Below the pieces are notes generated by a model, which saw only the letters and a program-made list of their open reading frames with translations, was not told the DNA's origin and did not search any database. Below, piece after piece: positions 1-7,282 of a DNA stretch of 13,175 bases (positions are counted from its first letter, which is position 1; each line of letters begins with the position of its first letter). This DNA is from JBJXFY01 sp046155815 (GTDB taxonomy: Bacteria; Verrucomicrobiota; Verrucomicrobiia; Limisphaerales; CAIMTB01). The stretch covers positions 1 to 13,175 of the forward strand of contig JBJXFY010000414.1 in assembly GCA_046155815.1 (NCBI GenBank), in the 5' to 3' direction. A program made the translations under genes and the position numbers.

Positions 1-2
1 CG

Positions 3-563
3 GCCGCACGCGTGGCGCAGTGTGAGGCGGCGTTCGCGCCCGTGCTCGCGCTGCAGGACCGGCTGGATGCCCTGGGCCTGGGCGGCCTGCCGATCGTCGC
101 GGGCGGCTCGCCGACGTTTCCCACGCACGCACGGCGCGGGCGTTGGAGCGAACTCACCGAACTCAGCCCCGGCACGACCGTGCTGTGGGACGCGGGCTAC
201 GCGAAAACGCTTCCCGACCTGGACTTCCTGCCCGCGGCGGTGCTGCTCATGCGGGTCGTGAGCCGGCCGGCGGCAAACCGCCTCTGCCTCGACCTCGGGC
301 ACAAGGCCGTCGCGAGCGAGATGCCGCCGCCGCGCGCGGTGTTCCTGGACCTGCCGGACGCGGTGCCGGTGATGCACAACGAGGAGCATCTCGTCGTGGA
401 GACGCCGCACGCGGCCCGCTTCGCCGTCGGCAAGGAAGCGTACGCGCTGCCGTGGCACGTCTGCCCGACGGTGGCGGTGCACGCGGAGGCGTGGGTGGTG
501 GAAGGCGGCGTGGCGCGGGAGCGCTGGGCCGTGACCGCGCGGGCGCGCCGCCTGACGGTGTAG
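3..563 (+). CDS. D-threonine aldolase / D-serine dehydratase-like PLP enzyme, C-terminal half (5' end outside window)
   Basis: This is the C-terminal part of a fold-type III (alanine-racemase-like) PLP enzyme that breaks down D-beta-hydroxy amino acids. D-threonine aldolase gives glycine plus acetaldehyde; D-serine dehydratase gives pyruvate plus ammonia. Family landmarks visible are GGSPTFP near the start, SPGTTVLWDAGY, LDLGHKAVASE, HNEEHLVVET and PWHVCPTV near the end. The last holds His at 456-458 and Cys at 462-464. In known structures this position binds the active-site metal, as His-x-Cys in eukaryotic D-serine dehydratases and His-x-Asp in a characterised D-threonine aldolase. The motif therefore leans towards dehydratase, but does not prove it. 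The frame stays open to the window edge (Ala-Ala-Arg before the GTG at 12). The roughly 187 residues are about half of the usual 360-380, so the PLP lysine is off-window. The permease gene follows after 16 bp. Confidence 0.85.
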   Translation, partial: AARVAQCEAAFAPVLALQDRLDALGLGGLPIVAGGSPTFPTHARRGRWSELTELSPGTTVLWDAGYAKTLPDLDFLPAAVLLMRVVSRPAANRLCLDLGHKAVASEMPPPRAVFLDLPDAVPVMHNEEHLVVETPHAARFAVGKEAYALPWHVCPTVAVHAEAWVVEGGVARERWAVTARARRLTV

Positions 564-569
564 CGCCGC

Positions 570-573
570 GGAG
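570..573 (+). promoter_or_regulatory. Ribosome binding site for the GntP-family permease
   Basis: GGAG lies six bases before the ATG at 580, a canonical Shine-Dalgarno position. It supports 580 as the start. It is the clearest such site in the window; most other genes here lack one. Confidence 0.5.
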
Positions 574-579
574 CCGCCC

Positions 580-1923
580 ATGCGCCACGAGACCGAGCTG
601 CTGCTGATCGCCGCCGCCGGGGTGGCCGTGCTGCTGGTGCTGGTGGCGCGGCTGCGGCTGCACGCGTTCCTCGCGCTGGCGGTGGTTTCGCTGGGCGTGG
701 GCCTGGCGGCGGGCCTCGAGCCGCTGGCGGCGGCGCGGGCATTTCAGGAGGGCGTGGGCGGGACGCTCGGGCTGATCGCCGTGGTGGTGGGCCTCGGCAC
801 GATGCTGGGCCGGCTGCTCGCCGAATCCGGCGGCGCCGGGGTGATCGCGGGCCGTTTTGCGGAAGTCTTTGGCGCGCGGCGGCTGGACTGGGGCGTGCTG
901 CTGGCGGCGTTCGTGGTGGGGCTGCCGGTGTTTTTCGGCGTGGGCCTGGTGCTGCTGGCGCCGGTGGTTTTCGCGCTCGCGGGCCGGACGCCGCTGCCGA
1001 TGCTCCGGCTCATGCTGCCGCTGACGGCCGGGCTGGCGGTTTGCCACAGCCTCGTGCCGCCCCATCCCGGGCCGGTCGTGGCCGTCGGCAGCCTCGGGGC
1101 GGACATGGGCCGGACGATTCTCTGGTCCGTGCTGATCGGACTGCCGACCGCGGCGTTGGCCGGGCCGGTGCTGGCGGCGCGGCTGGCGCGGCGGGTGCGG
1201 ATCGAGCCGGGCGGGCTGGGCGCGCAGCTGCAGCCGACCCGGCCCGCGCCCCGGCCGCCGGGATTCTCCGTGAGCCTGCTGACGATCCTGACGCCGGTCC
1301 TGCTGATGGTGCTGGCGGTGATCGCCAGCCTGGCGTGGGCGAAGGACGATCCCCGCGCCGGCTGGGCGGCGTTCGCGGGATCGCCGCTGGTGGCGATGCT
1401 CGCGGCGACGCTGCTGGCGCTGTTCACGCTGGGCCGCCGCTGCGGCTTCAGCGCGGCGGAGCTGCTGCGCTTCACCGAGGAATGCGCCGGTCCGGCGGCG
1501 ACGATCTTCCTCGTGGTCGGCGCGGGCGGCGGGTTCAGCCGGGTACTCGACCTCGCGGGCGTGGACGACGCCATCGCCGCGTGGGGCCGGGACTGGCGGG
1601 TATCCCCGCTGCTGGCCGCGTGGCTGATGGCGGCGCTGCTGCGGGTGGCGGTCGGCTCGGCCACGGTGGCGATCACGATGGCCGCGGCGATCGCCGCGCC
1701 GCTGGCGGAGGCGCAGCCCGGCGTGAACCGCGAGCTGCTCGTGGTGGCGCTCGGCGCGGGCACGCTCGCGCTCTCGCACGTCAACGACGGCGGCTTCTGG
1801 CTGGTGAAGGAATGGTTCGGCCTCACCGTGCTGCAGACGCTGCGGACGTGGACGGTGATGATCACCGTCGCCTCCGTGGCCGCGCTGGGCGGCGTGCTGC
1901 TGGCCGATCAACTGCTCCGCTGA
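580..1923 (+). CDS. GntP-family permease (gluconate:H+ / D-serine-type symporter)
   Basis: This 447-residue inner-membrane protein consists almost entirely of hydrophobic segments, and its length matches the GntP family. Diagnostic motifs are HSLVPPHPGP (residues 156-165), GAGGGFSRVL (314-323), GSATVAITMA, and HVNDGGFWLVKE (400-411) followed by FGLTVLQTLRTW. GntP-family members are proton symporters for gluconate and related sugar acids; one branch (DsdX) carries D-serine. The substrate cannot be decided from these motifs. Position helps: the gene sits 16 bp after a D-amino-acid PLP enzyme, and its TGA overlaps the dipeptidase ATG by one base. This suggests import of a D-amino acid or similar hydroxy compound rather than gluconate. 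No sugar-acid kinase or dehydratase is nearby. Family assignment is firm, substrate is inference. Confidence 0.92.
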   Translation: MRHETELLLIAAAGVAVLLVLVARLRLHAFLALAVVSLGVGLAAGLEPLAAARAFQEGVGGTLGLIAVVVGLGTMLGRLLAESGGAGVIAGRFAEVFGARRLDWGVLLAAFVVGLPVFFGVGLVLLAPVVFALAGRTPLPMLRLMLPLTAGLAVCHSLVPPHPGPVVAVGSLGADMGRTILWSVLIGLPTAALAGPVLAARLARRVRIEPGGLGAQLQPTRPAPRPPGFSVSLLTILTPVLLMVLAVIASLAWAKDDPRAGWAAFAGSPLVAMLAATLLALFTLGRRCGFSAAELLRFTEECAGPAATIFLVVGAGGGFSRVLDLAGVDDAIAAWGRDWRVSPLLAAWLMAALLRVAVGSATVAITMAAAIAAPLAEAQPGVNRELLVVALGAGTLALSHVNDGGFWLVKEWFGLTVLQTLRTWTVMITVASVAALGGVLLADQLLR

Positions 1924-3023
1924 TGAACGCCCCCTGGATCTTCGACGCGCATCTCGACCTGGCGATGAACGCGGTCGAGTGGAACCGCGACCTCACCCGG
2001 CCGCTCGCCGAAATCCGCGCGGCCGAGGCGCGGCTCACGGACAAGCCCGACCGCGGCCGGGGCACGGTGTGCCTGCCGGAACTGCGCCGCGGCGGCGTGC
2101 GGCTCGTGGTGGCGACGCTGATCGCGCGCGTGCAGCACGAGGCGTACAGCCCCGTGGCCGGCTGGAACTCGCCCGCGCAGGCGTGGGCCATGACGCAGGC
2201 GCAGCGCGCCTGGTACCGCGCGATGGAGGAGGCGGGCGAGATGACCCTCGTCACGGACCTGGCCGGGCTGGAGAGGCATTTGAAGGCGGGTGGAGAAACG
2301 TCGAACACCGAACATCGAACATCGAACGCCCAACCAGCCGTCGGTTTCATCCTCTCGCTCGAGGGCGCGGACTCGATCCTTACACCGGGGCACCTTGAGC
2401 GCGCATGGGCCGACGGCCTGCGCGTGCTCGGCCCCGCGCACTACGGACCCGGCCTCTACGCGAACGGCACGAACGCCACGGGCGGCTTCCACGCGCGCGG
2501 CCGGGAGCTGCTCCGGGAAATGGACCGGCTGGGGATGATCCTCGATGTCACCCACCTGAGCGACGAGTGCTTCTGGGAGGCGCTGGACCTGTTCCGCGGG
2601 CCGGTCTGGGCGAGCCATCACAACTGTCGCGCGCTCGTCCCGCACCAGCGCCAGCTCGGCGACGACATGATCCGCGCGCTGGTGCGGCGCGGCGCGGTGA
2701 TCGGGACGGCGCTCGACGCCTGGATGCTCGTGCCCGGCTGGGTGCGCGGACAGACCACGCCCGCGTCGGCCGGCGTGACGCTGGGGCAGGTCGTCGAACA
2801 CCTCGACCACGTCTGCCAGATTGCCGGCAGCGCCCGGCACGCCGGGATCGGCTCGGATCTCGACGGCGCGTTCGGCACGGAACAGACGCCGGGCGACGTG
2901 GATTCGATCGCCGACCTGGCGCGGCTGCCGGAGCTGCTGCACGGGCGGGGTTTCAGCGGGGAAGACACGGCCGGCGTGGCGCACGGGAACTTCGTGCGCC
3001 TCCTGCGGGCGGCATGGGGCTGA
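1923..3023 (+). CDS. Zinc dipeptidase, peptidase family M19 (membrane/renal dipeptidase type)
   Basis: This 366-residue binuclear-zinc dipeptidase belongs to the amidohydrolase superfamily. Its start is the ATG at 1923, overlapping the permease stop (TGATG). The same frame is open far upstream, but only within the permease gene. Metal and catalytic residues are in order: H10 and D12 (FDAHLDL), bridging E147 (SLEGAD), H211 (DVTHLSD), H232 (SHHN, followed by R236) and D312 (GSDLDG). The enzyme therefore looks intact. M19 enzymes cleave dipeptides and many accept a D-residue at the C-terminal position. No signal peptide is seen, so it is probably cytoplasmic and would act on imported dipeptides. 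Coupling to the permease and the upstream PLP enzyme supports D-amino-acid salvage. Oddity: residues about 125-138 are encoded by a heptanucleotide repeat (2294-2335), inserted just before the beta-strand carrying the bridging Glu. Confidence 0.92.
   Translation: MNAPWIFDAHLDLAMNAVEWNRDLTRPLAEIRAAEARLTDKPDRGRGTVCLPELRRGGVRLVVATLIARVQHEAYSPVAGWNSPAQAWAMTQAQRAWYRAMEEAGEMTLVTDLAGLERHLKAGGETSNTEHRTSNAQPAVGFILSLEGADSILTPGHLERAWADGLRVLGPAHYGPGLYANGTNATGGFHARGRELLREMDRLGMILDVTHLSDECFWEALDLFRGPVWASHHNCRALVPHQRQLGDDMIRALVRRGAVIGTALDAWMLVPGWVRGQTTPASAGVTLGQVVEHLDHVCQIAGSARHAGIGSDLDGAFGTEQTPGDVDSIADLARLPELLHGRGFSGEDTAGVAHGNFVRLLRAAWG
2294..2335 (+). repeat. In-frame heptanucleotide repeat tract inside the dipeptidase gene
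   Basis: Seven-base units with consensus TCGAACA run in tandem: TCGAACA at 2301-2307, CCGAACA at 2308-2314, TCGAACA at 2315-2321, TCGAACG at 2322-2328 and a degenerate CCCAACC at 2329-2335. A poor copy may precede them at 2294-2300. The tract is visibly A-richer than the surrounding gene. It is translated as roughly ETSNTEHRTSNAQP without breaking the frame. Unit boundaries are by eye. I recall similar GAACATC-type tracts scattered through Verrucomicrobiota and related genomes, usually between genes; that is from memory. Confidence 0.85.
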
Positions 3024-3113
3024 GCGCGTGATGGCGTGTGGCGCGATGCAGTCTTTCCTCACGCCGCCGTTTTCTGTTTGGCAACACCCTTGAACTCGGC
3101 AAAGCATACCTAC
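3024..3113 (+). other. Intergenic gap before the RND efflux operon; weak promoter-like elements only
   Basis: This 90-bp gap contains the least GC-rich stretch of non-coding DNA in the window (about 3068-3110). A TTGGCA hexamer at 3078-3083 resembles a -35 box, but the best -10 partner (AAGCAT at 3102-3107, 18-bp spacer) is poor. If transcription began here, the mRNA leader to the GTG at 3114 would be extremely short. No convincing terminator hairpin is seen after the dipeptidase. The efflux operon could have its own promoter here or be read through from upstream. Confidence 0.25.
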
Positions 3114-4220
3114 GTGACGTGTCATGCCATCCGAAAAGCTCTGGCGGCGATCCTGCTGGCGGGCGCGGCCTGCGGGCCGGCCACGGGCTGCCGGAAGCCG
3201 GAACCGCCCGTGGCGGGGACGCCGCGGGTGGAGACCTTCCGGCTGGCGGCGCCGGGCGAGCCGCCCTTCCGGCGGTTCCCGGGCGAGGTGGCGCCAAGCC
3301 GGGTTTCCACGATGTCCTTCCGTGTGCCGGGGCAGCTTCAGGAGTTCCCGGCGGAGCGCGGGCGGTTCCTTCCCGAGGGCGGGCTGCTGGCGCAGCTGGA
3401 CCAGACGGATTTCGTGGCCGCGCTGGACGCGGCGGTGGCGCGGTTCAACACGGCGCGGGACGAGTACGCCCGGCGCCGGGTGCTCGAGGAACGGCGGGCC
3501 ATCTCCCGCCGGGAACTGGAGCAGGCGCGCGAAGCCGCTGCGGTCACGGAGGCGGCCCTGCGCACGGCGGGGCAGGCGCTGACGAACAGCGTGATGCGGG
3601 CCCCTTTCGACGGGCAGGTCGCCGAGACACTGGTGGAGAACTTTGACACCGTGCAGCCCGCGCAGCCCGTGCTCGTCTTCCACGACGTGCGGACCCTGGA
3701 GGTGGACATCCATGTGCCCGAGACGGACATGACGCTGGTGGGGGGGCAGGCGGCCACCGCGACGGCGGTGCAGGGACGGCTGGACGCGCGGGTGGAGTTC
3801 GCCACCCGGCCGGGCGAGCAGTTCCCGCTCGAGCTGGTGTCCTTCGCCGCGCAGGCGCGCACCACCACCCGCACCTTCCGCGTGCGCTTCCGGTTCGCGC
3901 CGCCGCCGGACAAGCACGTCCTGCCCGGCATGACCTGCACCGTGCTCGTCCGTTTGCGGCCGGACCCGGCAGCGGTGCGCGACTATTTCGAGGTGCCGCT
4001 GGCGGCGGTGGCGACGGCGGACGCGCAGGCCTGGGTGTGGCGGGTGGAGGGGGCGCCGCCAAAGGCCCGCCGGGTGCCGGTCATCCAGGAGGGCTTCACC
4101 CGCGACCTCGTGCGGGTACGCGCCCCCGGCCTCAAGGCGGGCGATGAGCTGGTGGGCGCGGGCGGGCGGTTCCTCGCCGACGGCGACGCCGTGGAACGCG
4201 TGAACGCGGCGTCGCGCTGA
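3114..4220 (+). CDS. RND efflux periplasmic adaptor (HlyD/AcrA-type membrane fusion protein)
   Basis: This 368-residue adaptor would link the RND permease to the outer-membrane factor in the periplasm. From the GTG at 3114, the N-terminus is a basic stretch (CHAIRK) followed by a hydrophobic segment and cysteines at 20 and 26. The ATGC ending at Cys26 before RKPEPP resembles a lipoprotein signal. Domains in order: membrane-proximal barrel and first lipoyl half (about 38-95, VPGQLQEF...LAQLD), alpha-hairpin (about 97-155), second lipoyl half (MRAPFDGQVAETLVENFDTVQPAQP cut short: 161-185), beta-barrel (about 190-280) and a C-terminal membrane-proximal part ending 350-368. The frame is also open to a GTG at 3036, but that start would put 26 extra residues before the signal. 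The GTG at 3114 has no clear Shine-Dalgarno site, so the start is uncertain. The permease gene begins 5 bp after the stop. Confidence 0.88.
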   Translation: MTCHAIRKALAAILLAGAACGPATGCRKPEPPVAGTPRVETFRLAAPGEPPFRRFPGEVAPSRVSTMSFRVPGQLQEFPAERGRFLPEGGLLAQLDQTDFVAALDAAVARFNTARDEYARRRVLEERRAISRRELEQAREAAAVTEAALRTAGQALTNSVMRAPFDGQVAETLVENFDTVQPAQPVLVFHDVRTLEVDIHVPETDMTLVGGQAATATAVQGRLDARVEFATRPGEQFPLELVSFAAQARTTTRTFRVRFRFAPPPDKHVLPGMTCTVLVRLRPDPAAVRDYFEVPLAAVATADAQAWVWRVEGAPPKARRVPVIQEGFTRDLVRVRAPGLKAGDELVGAGGRFLADGDAVERVNAASR

Positions 4221-4225
4221 AGCGC

Positions 4226-7200
4226 ATGAACCTCGCCGAGCTCTCCATCCGCAACAAGACGACGACCTGGGTGCTGACCGTGCTGACGGTCGTGCTCGGG
4301 ATCGTGGCCTACGTGGACCTGCCCCGCCTTGAGGATCCCGAGTTCACCATCAAGGAGGCGCTGGTCATCACGCCGTACCCCGGCGCCTCCGCGCAGGAGG
4401 TCGAGGAGGAGGTCAGCAATGTCATCGAGCTGGCCGTCCAGCAGATGGGCCAGGTCGACCGCGTCGTCTCCCGCTCCGAGCGCGGCCGCAGCATCGTCAC
4501 CGTCACCATCAAGGACCAGTACCACACCACCGAGCTGCCCCAGGTGTGGGATGAACTGCGCCGCAAGGTGGGCGACGCCCGGCGCCGCCTCCCGCCCGGT
4601 GCCGGCGAGCCGGTGGTGCTGGACGACTTCGGTGACGTGTACGGCATCTTCTACGCCATCACCGGCCCGGGCTACTCGGACGCCCTGCTCCACGACGTGG
4701 CCAAGGGCCTGCGCAACGAGCTGATGCTGGTGCCGGACGTGATGCGGATCGAGTTCTTCGGCCGGCAGCAGGAGGTCATCTACGTCGAGCTCGCCCGCGA
4801 CCGCGCCGCCCTGCTCGGCGTCCGGCCGGAGCAGATCTTCGCCGTGCTCCGCGAGCACAACCTGGTGGCCCCGGCCGGTGAGGTGGACGTGGGGGCGCAG
4901 GCCGTCGTCATCCGACCCACCGGCGACTGGGGCAGCCTCGAGGACTTCGAGAACCTGGTCATCCGCGGCGCCACGCCGGGCTCGGCCGAGCTGATCTTCC
5001 TGCGCGACGTGGCCGAGGTGACGCGCGGCTACGTCGAACCACCCACCACCCTGCTGCGCCATGACGGCCAGCCCGCGATCGGCCTTGGCATTTCGACCAT
5101 CAGCGGCGGCAACGTGGTGACGATGGGCGCCGCGGTGGAGCGGCGGGTGGCGGAGCTGCTGCCCACGCTGCCGCCGGGCATCCAGCTCAATCCCGTCTCC
5201 TTCCAGGCCACCCTCGTCGTCGCCGCGGTCAACGACTTCATGGTCAACCTGGCCACCTCGATCGCGATTGTCTTCGTCACGCTCCTGGTGGCGATGGGCC
5301 TGCGCAGCGGCCTCATCATCGGCGTCATCCTCTTCGTCAACATCTGCGGCACGATGCTCGTGATGTGGATCTTCCAGATGCCTTTCGAGCGCGTCTCCCT
5401 CGGCGCCATGATCATCGCGCTCGTCATGCTGGTGGATAACGCCATCGTCATCGTCGAGGGCATGCTGGTGTCCATCGAGCGCGGGATGGACGCGCTGAAG
5501 GCCGCCGCGCAGGTCGTCACGCAGACCTTCTGGCCGCTGCTCGGATCGACGATCATCGCCATCCTGGCCTTCGCGCCGATCGGCTTCTCGCCGAACTCGA
5601 CCGGCGAGTACACCCGCTCGCTGCTGCTGGTGCTGTTCATCTCGCTGTCCTGGAGCTGGGTCACGGGCGTCACTGTCACGCCGCTCTTCTGCTATCTCTT
5701 CCTCAAGGCCAAGCCGGCCAAACCCGGCGAGGCGGCCAAGGATCCATACGACACCCCCATCTACCGCACCTACCGCCGGCTGCTGGTGACGGCCATGCGC
5801 GGGTGGCCGGTCACCCTGCTGGGGCTGGCCGGGGTGCTGGCGGCGGCGGTCTTCGGATTCCGCTTCGTGGACCGCAGCTTCTTCCCGGACTCCACGCGGC
5901 CGCAGTACCTCGTGGACCTCTGGGCCCCCACCGGCACGCGGCTCGCGGAGACCGAGCGCATCGCCGCGGAGATGGCGGAGGTGGTCCGCGGGCTGCCCGG
6001 CGTCGAGCACGTCACGACCAGCGTCGGCCAGGGCACGCTCCGCTTCCTGCTCACGTACGCGCCGGAGCGCTTCGACACCGGCTTCGCGCAGCTCATCGTG
6101 GACGTGCCTGACATCAGCCAGATCGGCGGCCTCATCGCCGAGACGCAGGAGCGGCTCGCGGCGATGAACCCGTCGGTCGAGGTCAACGCCCGCCGCTTCC
6201 TCCAGGGGCCGGGCGAGGGCGGCCGCATCCAGGCCCGCTTCTTCGCCGACGACTACGATGCCGCCCGGCGCGCGGCGACCGCGGCCATGGAGATCCTCCG
6301 CGCCGACGGCGGGGCCAAGGGCATCCGTATCGAGTCGCGCGACCAGGTGCCGGTGCTGCAGCCGCAGTTCTCCGAGACGCAGGCCCGGCTCACGGGCATC
6401 ACGCGGATGGACCTGGGCGCCGCGCTCGAGTCCGCCACCGTGGGCCGCCGCGTGGGCATCTTCCGCGAGGGCGAGGAGCTGCTGCCCATCGTCTCCCGGG
6501 CACCGGCGGCGGAGCGCAGCGATCCGGAGTACCTCAACGACGTCCAGGTCTTCAGCCCCGTGGCGGGCCAGAGCGTGCCCGTGCGGCAGGTGGTGTCCGG
6601 CTTCGAGGTCGGCCTCGAGGATCCGATCATCTTCCGCCGGGACCGCCAGCGGCTGGTCACCGTCCACGCCGATCCCGCGGGCGAACTGGCGTCGGTGGTG
6701 TTCGGGCGGGTGAGGGCGGAGATGGAGGCCATCCCGCTGCCGCCAGGTGCGCGGCTCGAGTGGGGCGGTGAGTACGACGACTCGCGCACCGCCCAGGCCG
6801 CGCTGGCCAGCCAGGTGCCGCCCTTCGTGCTGCTGATGGTCCTGATCGTGGTGGCGCTCTTCAACAACCTGCGCGTCACCGCCATCATCTGGCTCACCGT
6901 GCCGCTCTCGGTCATCGGCATCACCGCCGGCCTGCTGATGTTCCAGAAGCCCTTCGGCTTCCTCGCCCTGCTCGGCGCGCTCAGCCTCTCCGGCATGCTG
7001 ATCAAGAACGCCATCGTGCTGATTGACGAGATCCGGCTCCAGCTCGGCTCCGGCCTCGAGCCTTGGCAGGCCGTGGCCGACGCCGCCGTGAGCCGCGTGC
7101 GCCCGGTCTCGATGGCCGCGCTCACCACCACCTTCGGCCTGATCCCGCTGATGTTCGACCCGTTCTTCGACGCGATGGCGGTGACCATCGTGGTGGGCAT

Positions 7201-7282
7201 GCTCTTCGCCACGGTGCTCACGCTGTTCATCGTGCCGGTGCTGTACGTGGCGTTCTTTCGCATCCGTCCGAAGCAGGCATGA
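4226..7282 (+). CDS. RND efflux permease, inner membrane (AcrB/HAE-like)
   Basis: This 1018-residue, proton-driven pump subunit is full length for the RND superfamily. TM1 lies at about 12-32, a periplasmic porter loop at about 33-337, TM2-TM6 at about 338-510, TM7 at about 526-546, a second porter loop at about 547-864, then TM8-TM12. Proton-relay positions compared with E. coli AcrB: the TM4 Asp pair is one Asp plus Asn here (D404 N405 in LVDNAIVIVEG), the TM10 lysine is kept (K927 in MLIKNAIVLID), the TM11 arginine is kept (R957), and the AcrB Thr978 position aligns to Ala964 with three Thr at 967-969. A single TM4 Asp occurs in several RND branches. The pattern fits an exporter of organic compounds more than a metal pump, but the substrate is unknown. 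The ATG at 4226 follows the adaptor stop by 5 bp. The stop overlaps the next start as ATGA, so translation is probably coupled. Confidence 0.95.
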   Translation: MNLAELSIRNKTTTWVLTVLTVVLGIVAYVDLPRLEDPEFTIKEALVITPYPGASAQEVEEEVSNVIELAVQQMGQVDRVVSRSERGRSIVTVTIKDQYHTTELPQVWDELRRKVGDARRRLPPGAGEPVVLDDFGDVYGIFYAITGPGYSDALLHDVAKGLRNELMLVPDVMRIEFFGRQQEVIYVELARDRAALLGVRPEQIFAVLREHNLVAPAGEVDVGAQAVVIRPTGDWGSLEDFENLVIRGATPGSAELIFLRDVAEVTRGYVEPPTTLLRHDGQPAIGLGISTISGGNVVTMGAAVERRVAELLPTLPPGIQLNPVSFQATLVVAAVNDFMVNLATSIAIVFVTLLVAMGLRSGLIIGVILFVNICGTMLVMWIFQMPFERVSLGAMIIALVMLVDNAIVIVEGMLVSIERGMDALKAAAQVVTQTFWPLLGSTIIAILAFAPIGFSPNSTGEYTRSLLLVLFISLSWSWVTGVTVTPLFCYLFLKAKPAKPGEAAKDPYDTPIYRTYRRLLVTAMRGWPVTLLGLAGVLAAAVFGFRFVDRSFFPDSTRPQYLVDLWAPTGTRLAETERIAAEMAEVVRGLPGVEHVTTSVGQGTLRFLLTYAPERFDTGFAQLIVDVPDISQIGGLIAETQERLAAMNPSVEVNARRFLQGPGEGGRIQARFFADDYDAARRAATAAMEILRADGGAKGIRIESRDQVPVLQPQFSETQARLTGITRMDLGAALESATVGRRVGIFREGEELLPIVSRAPAAERSDPEYLNDVQVFSPVAGQSVPVRQVVSGFEVGLEDPIIFRRDRQRLVTVHADPAGELASVVFGRVRAEMEAIPLPPGARLEWGGEYDDSRTAQAALASQVPPFVLLMVLIVVALFNNLRVTAIIWLTVPLSVIGITAGLLMFQKPFGFLALLGALSLSGMLIKNAIVLIDEIRLQLGSGLEPWQAVADAAVSRVRPVSMAALTTTFGLIPLMFDPFFDAMAVTIVVGMLFATVLTLFIVPVLYVAFFRIRPKQA

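Noticed and set aside
12..14. GTG at 12 as the start of the first gene
   Set aside because: The frame continues upstream to the window edge, and the product begins in the middle of the enzyme family, so the gene is simply cut off.
247..1911. Minus-strand open frame opposite the PLP enzyme and GntP permease
   Set aside because: Repetitive His/Arg/Gln-rich translation opposite recognised genes; GC-driven artefact.
1041..1922. Upstream extension of the dipeptidase frame within the permease gene
   Set aside because: The family N-terminus with its HxD metal motif begins only at the ATG at 1923. The upstream translation is Gly/Arg/Ala-rich noise in another frame of the permease.
2301..2330. CRISPR-like or phage-type direct repeat
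   Set aside because: Units are contiguous 7-mers without spacers and lie in a coding frame, so this is a simple tandem repeat.
3036..3113. Earlier GTG start at 3036 for the RND adaptor
   Set aside because: It would put 26 residues with little signal-peptide character before the hydrophobic lipoprotein-like signal that starts properly from the GTG at 3114.
3983..6667. Long open frame on the minus strand (894 codons) opposite the RND permease
   Set aside because: It is the antisense shadow of a strongly conserved permease gene in very GC-rich DNA. The translation is low-complexity (His, Asp, Arg, Ala-rich) with no domain.
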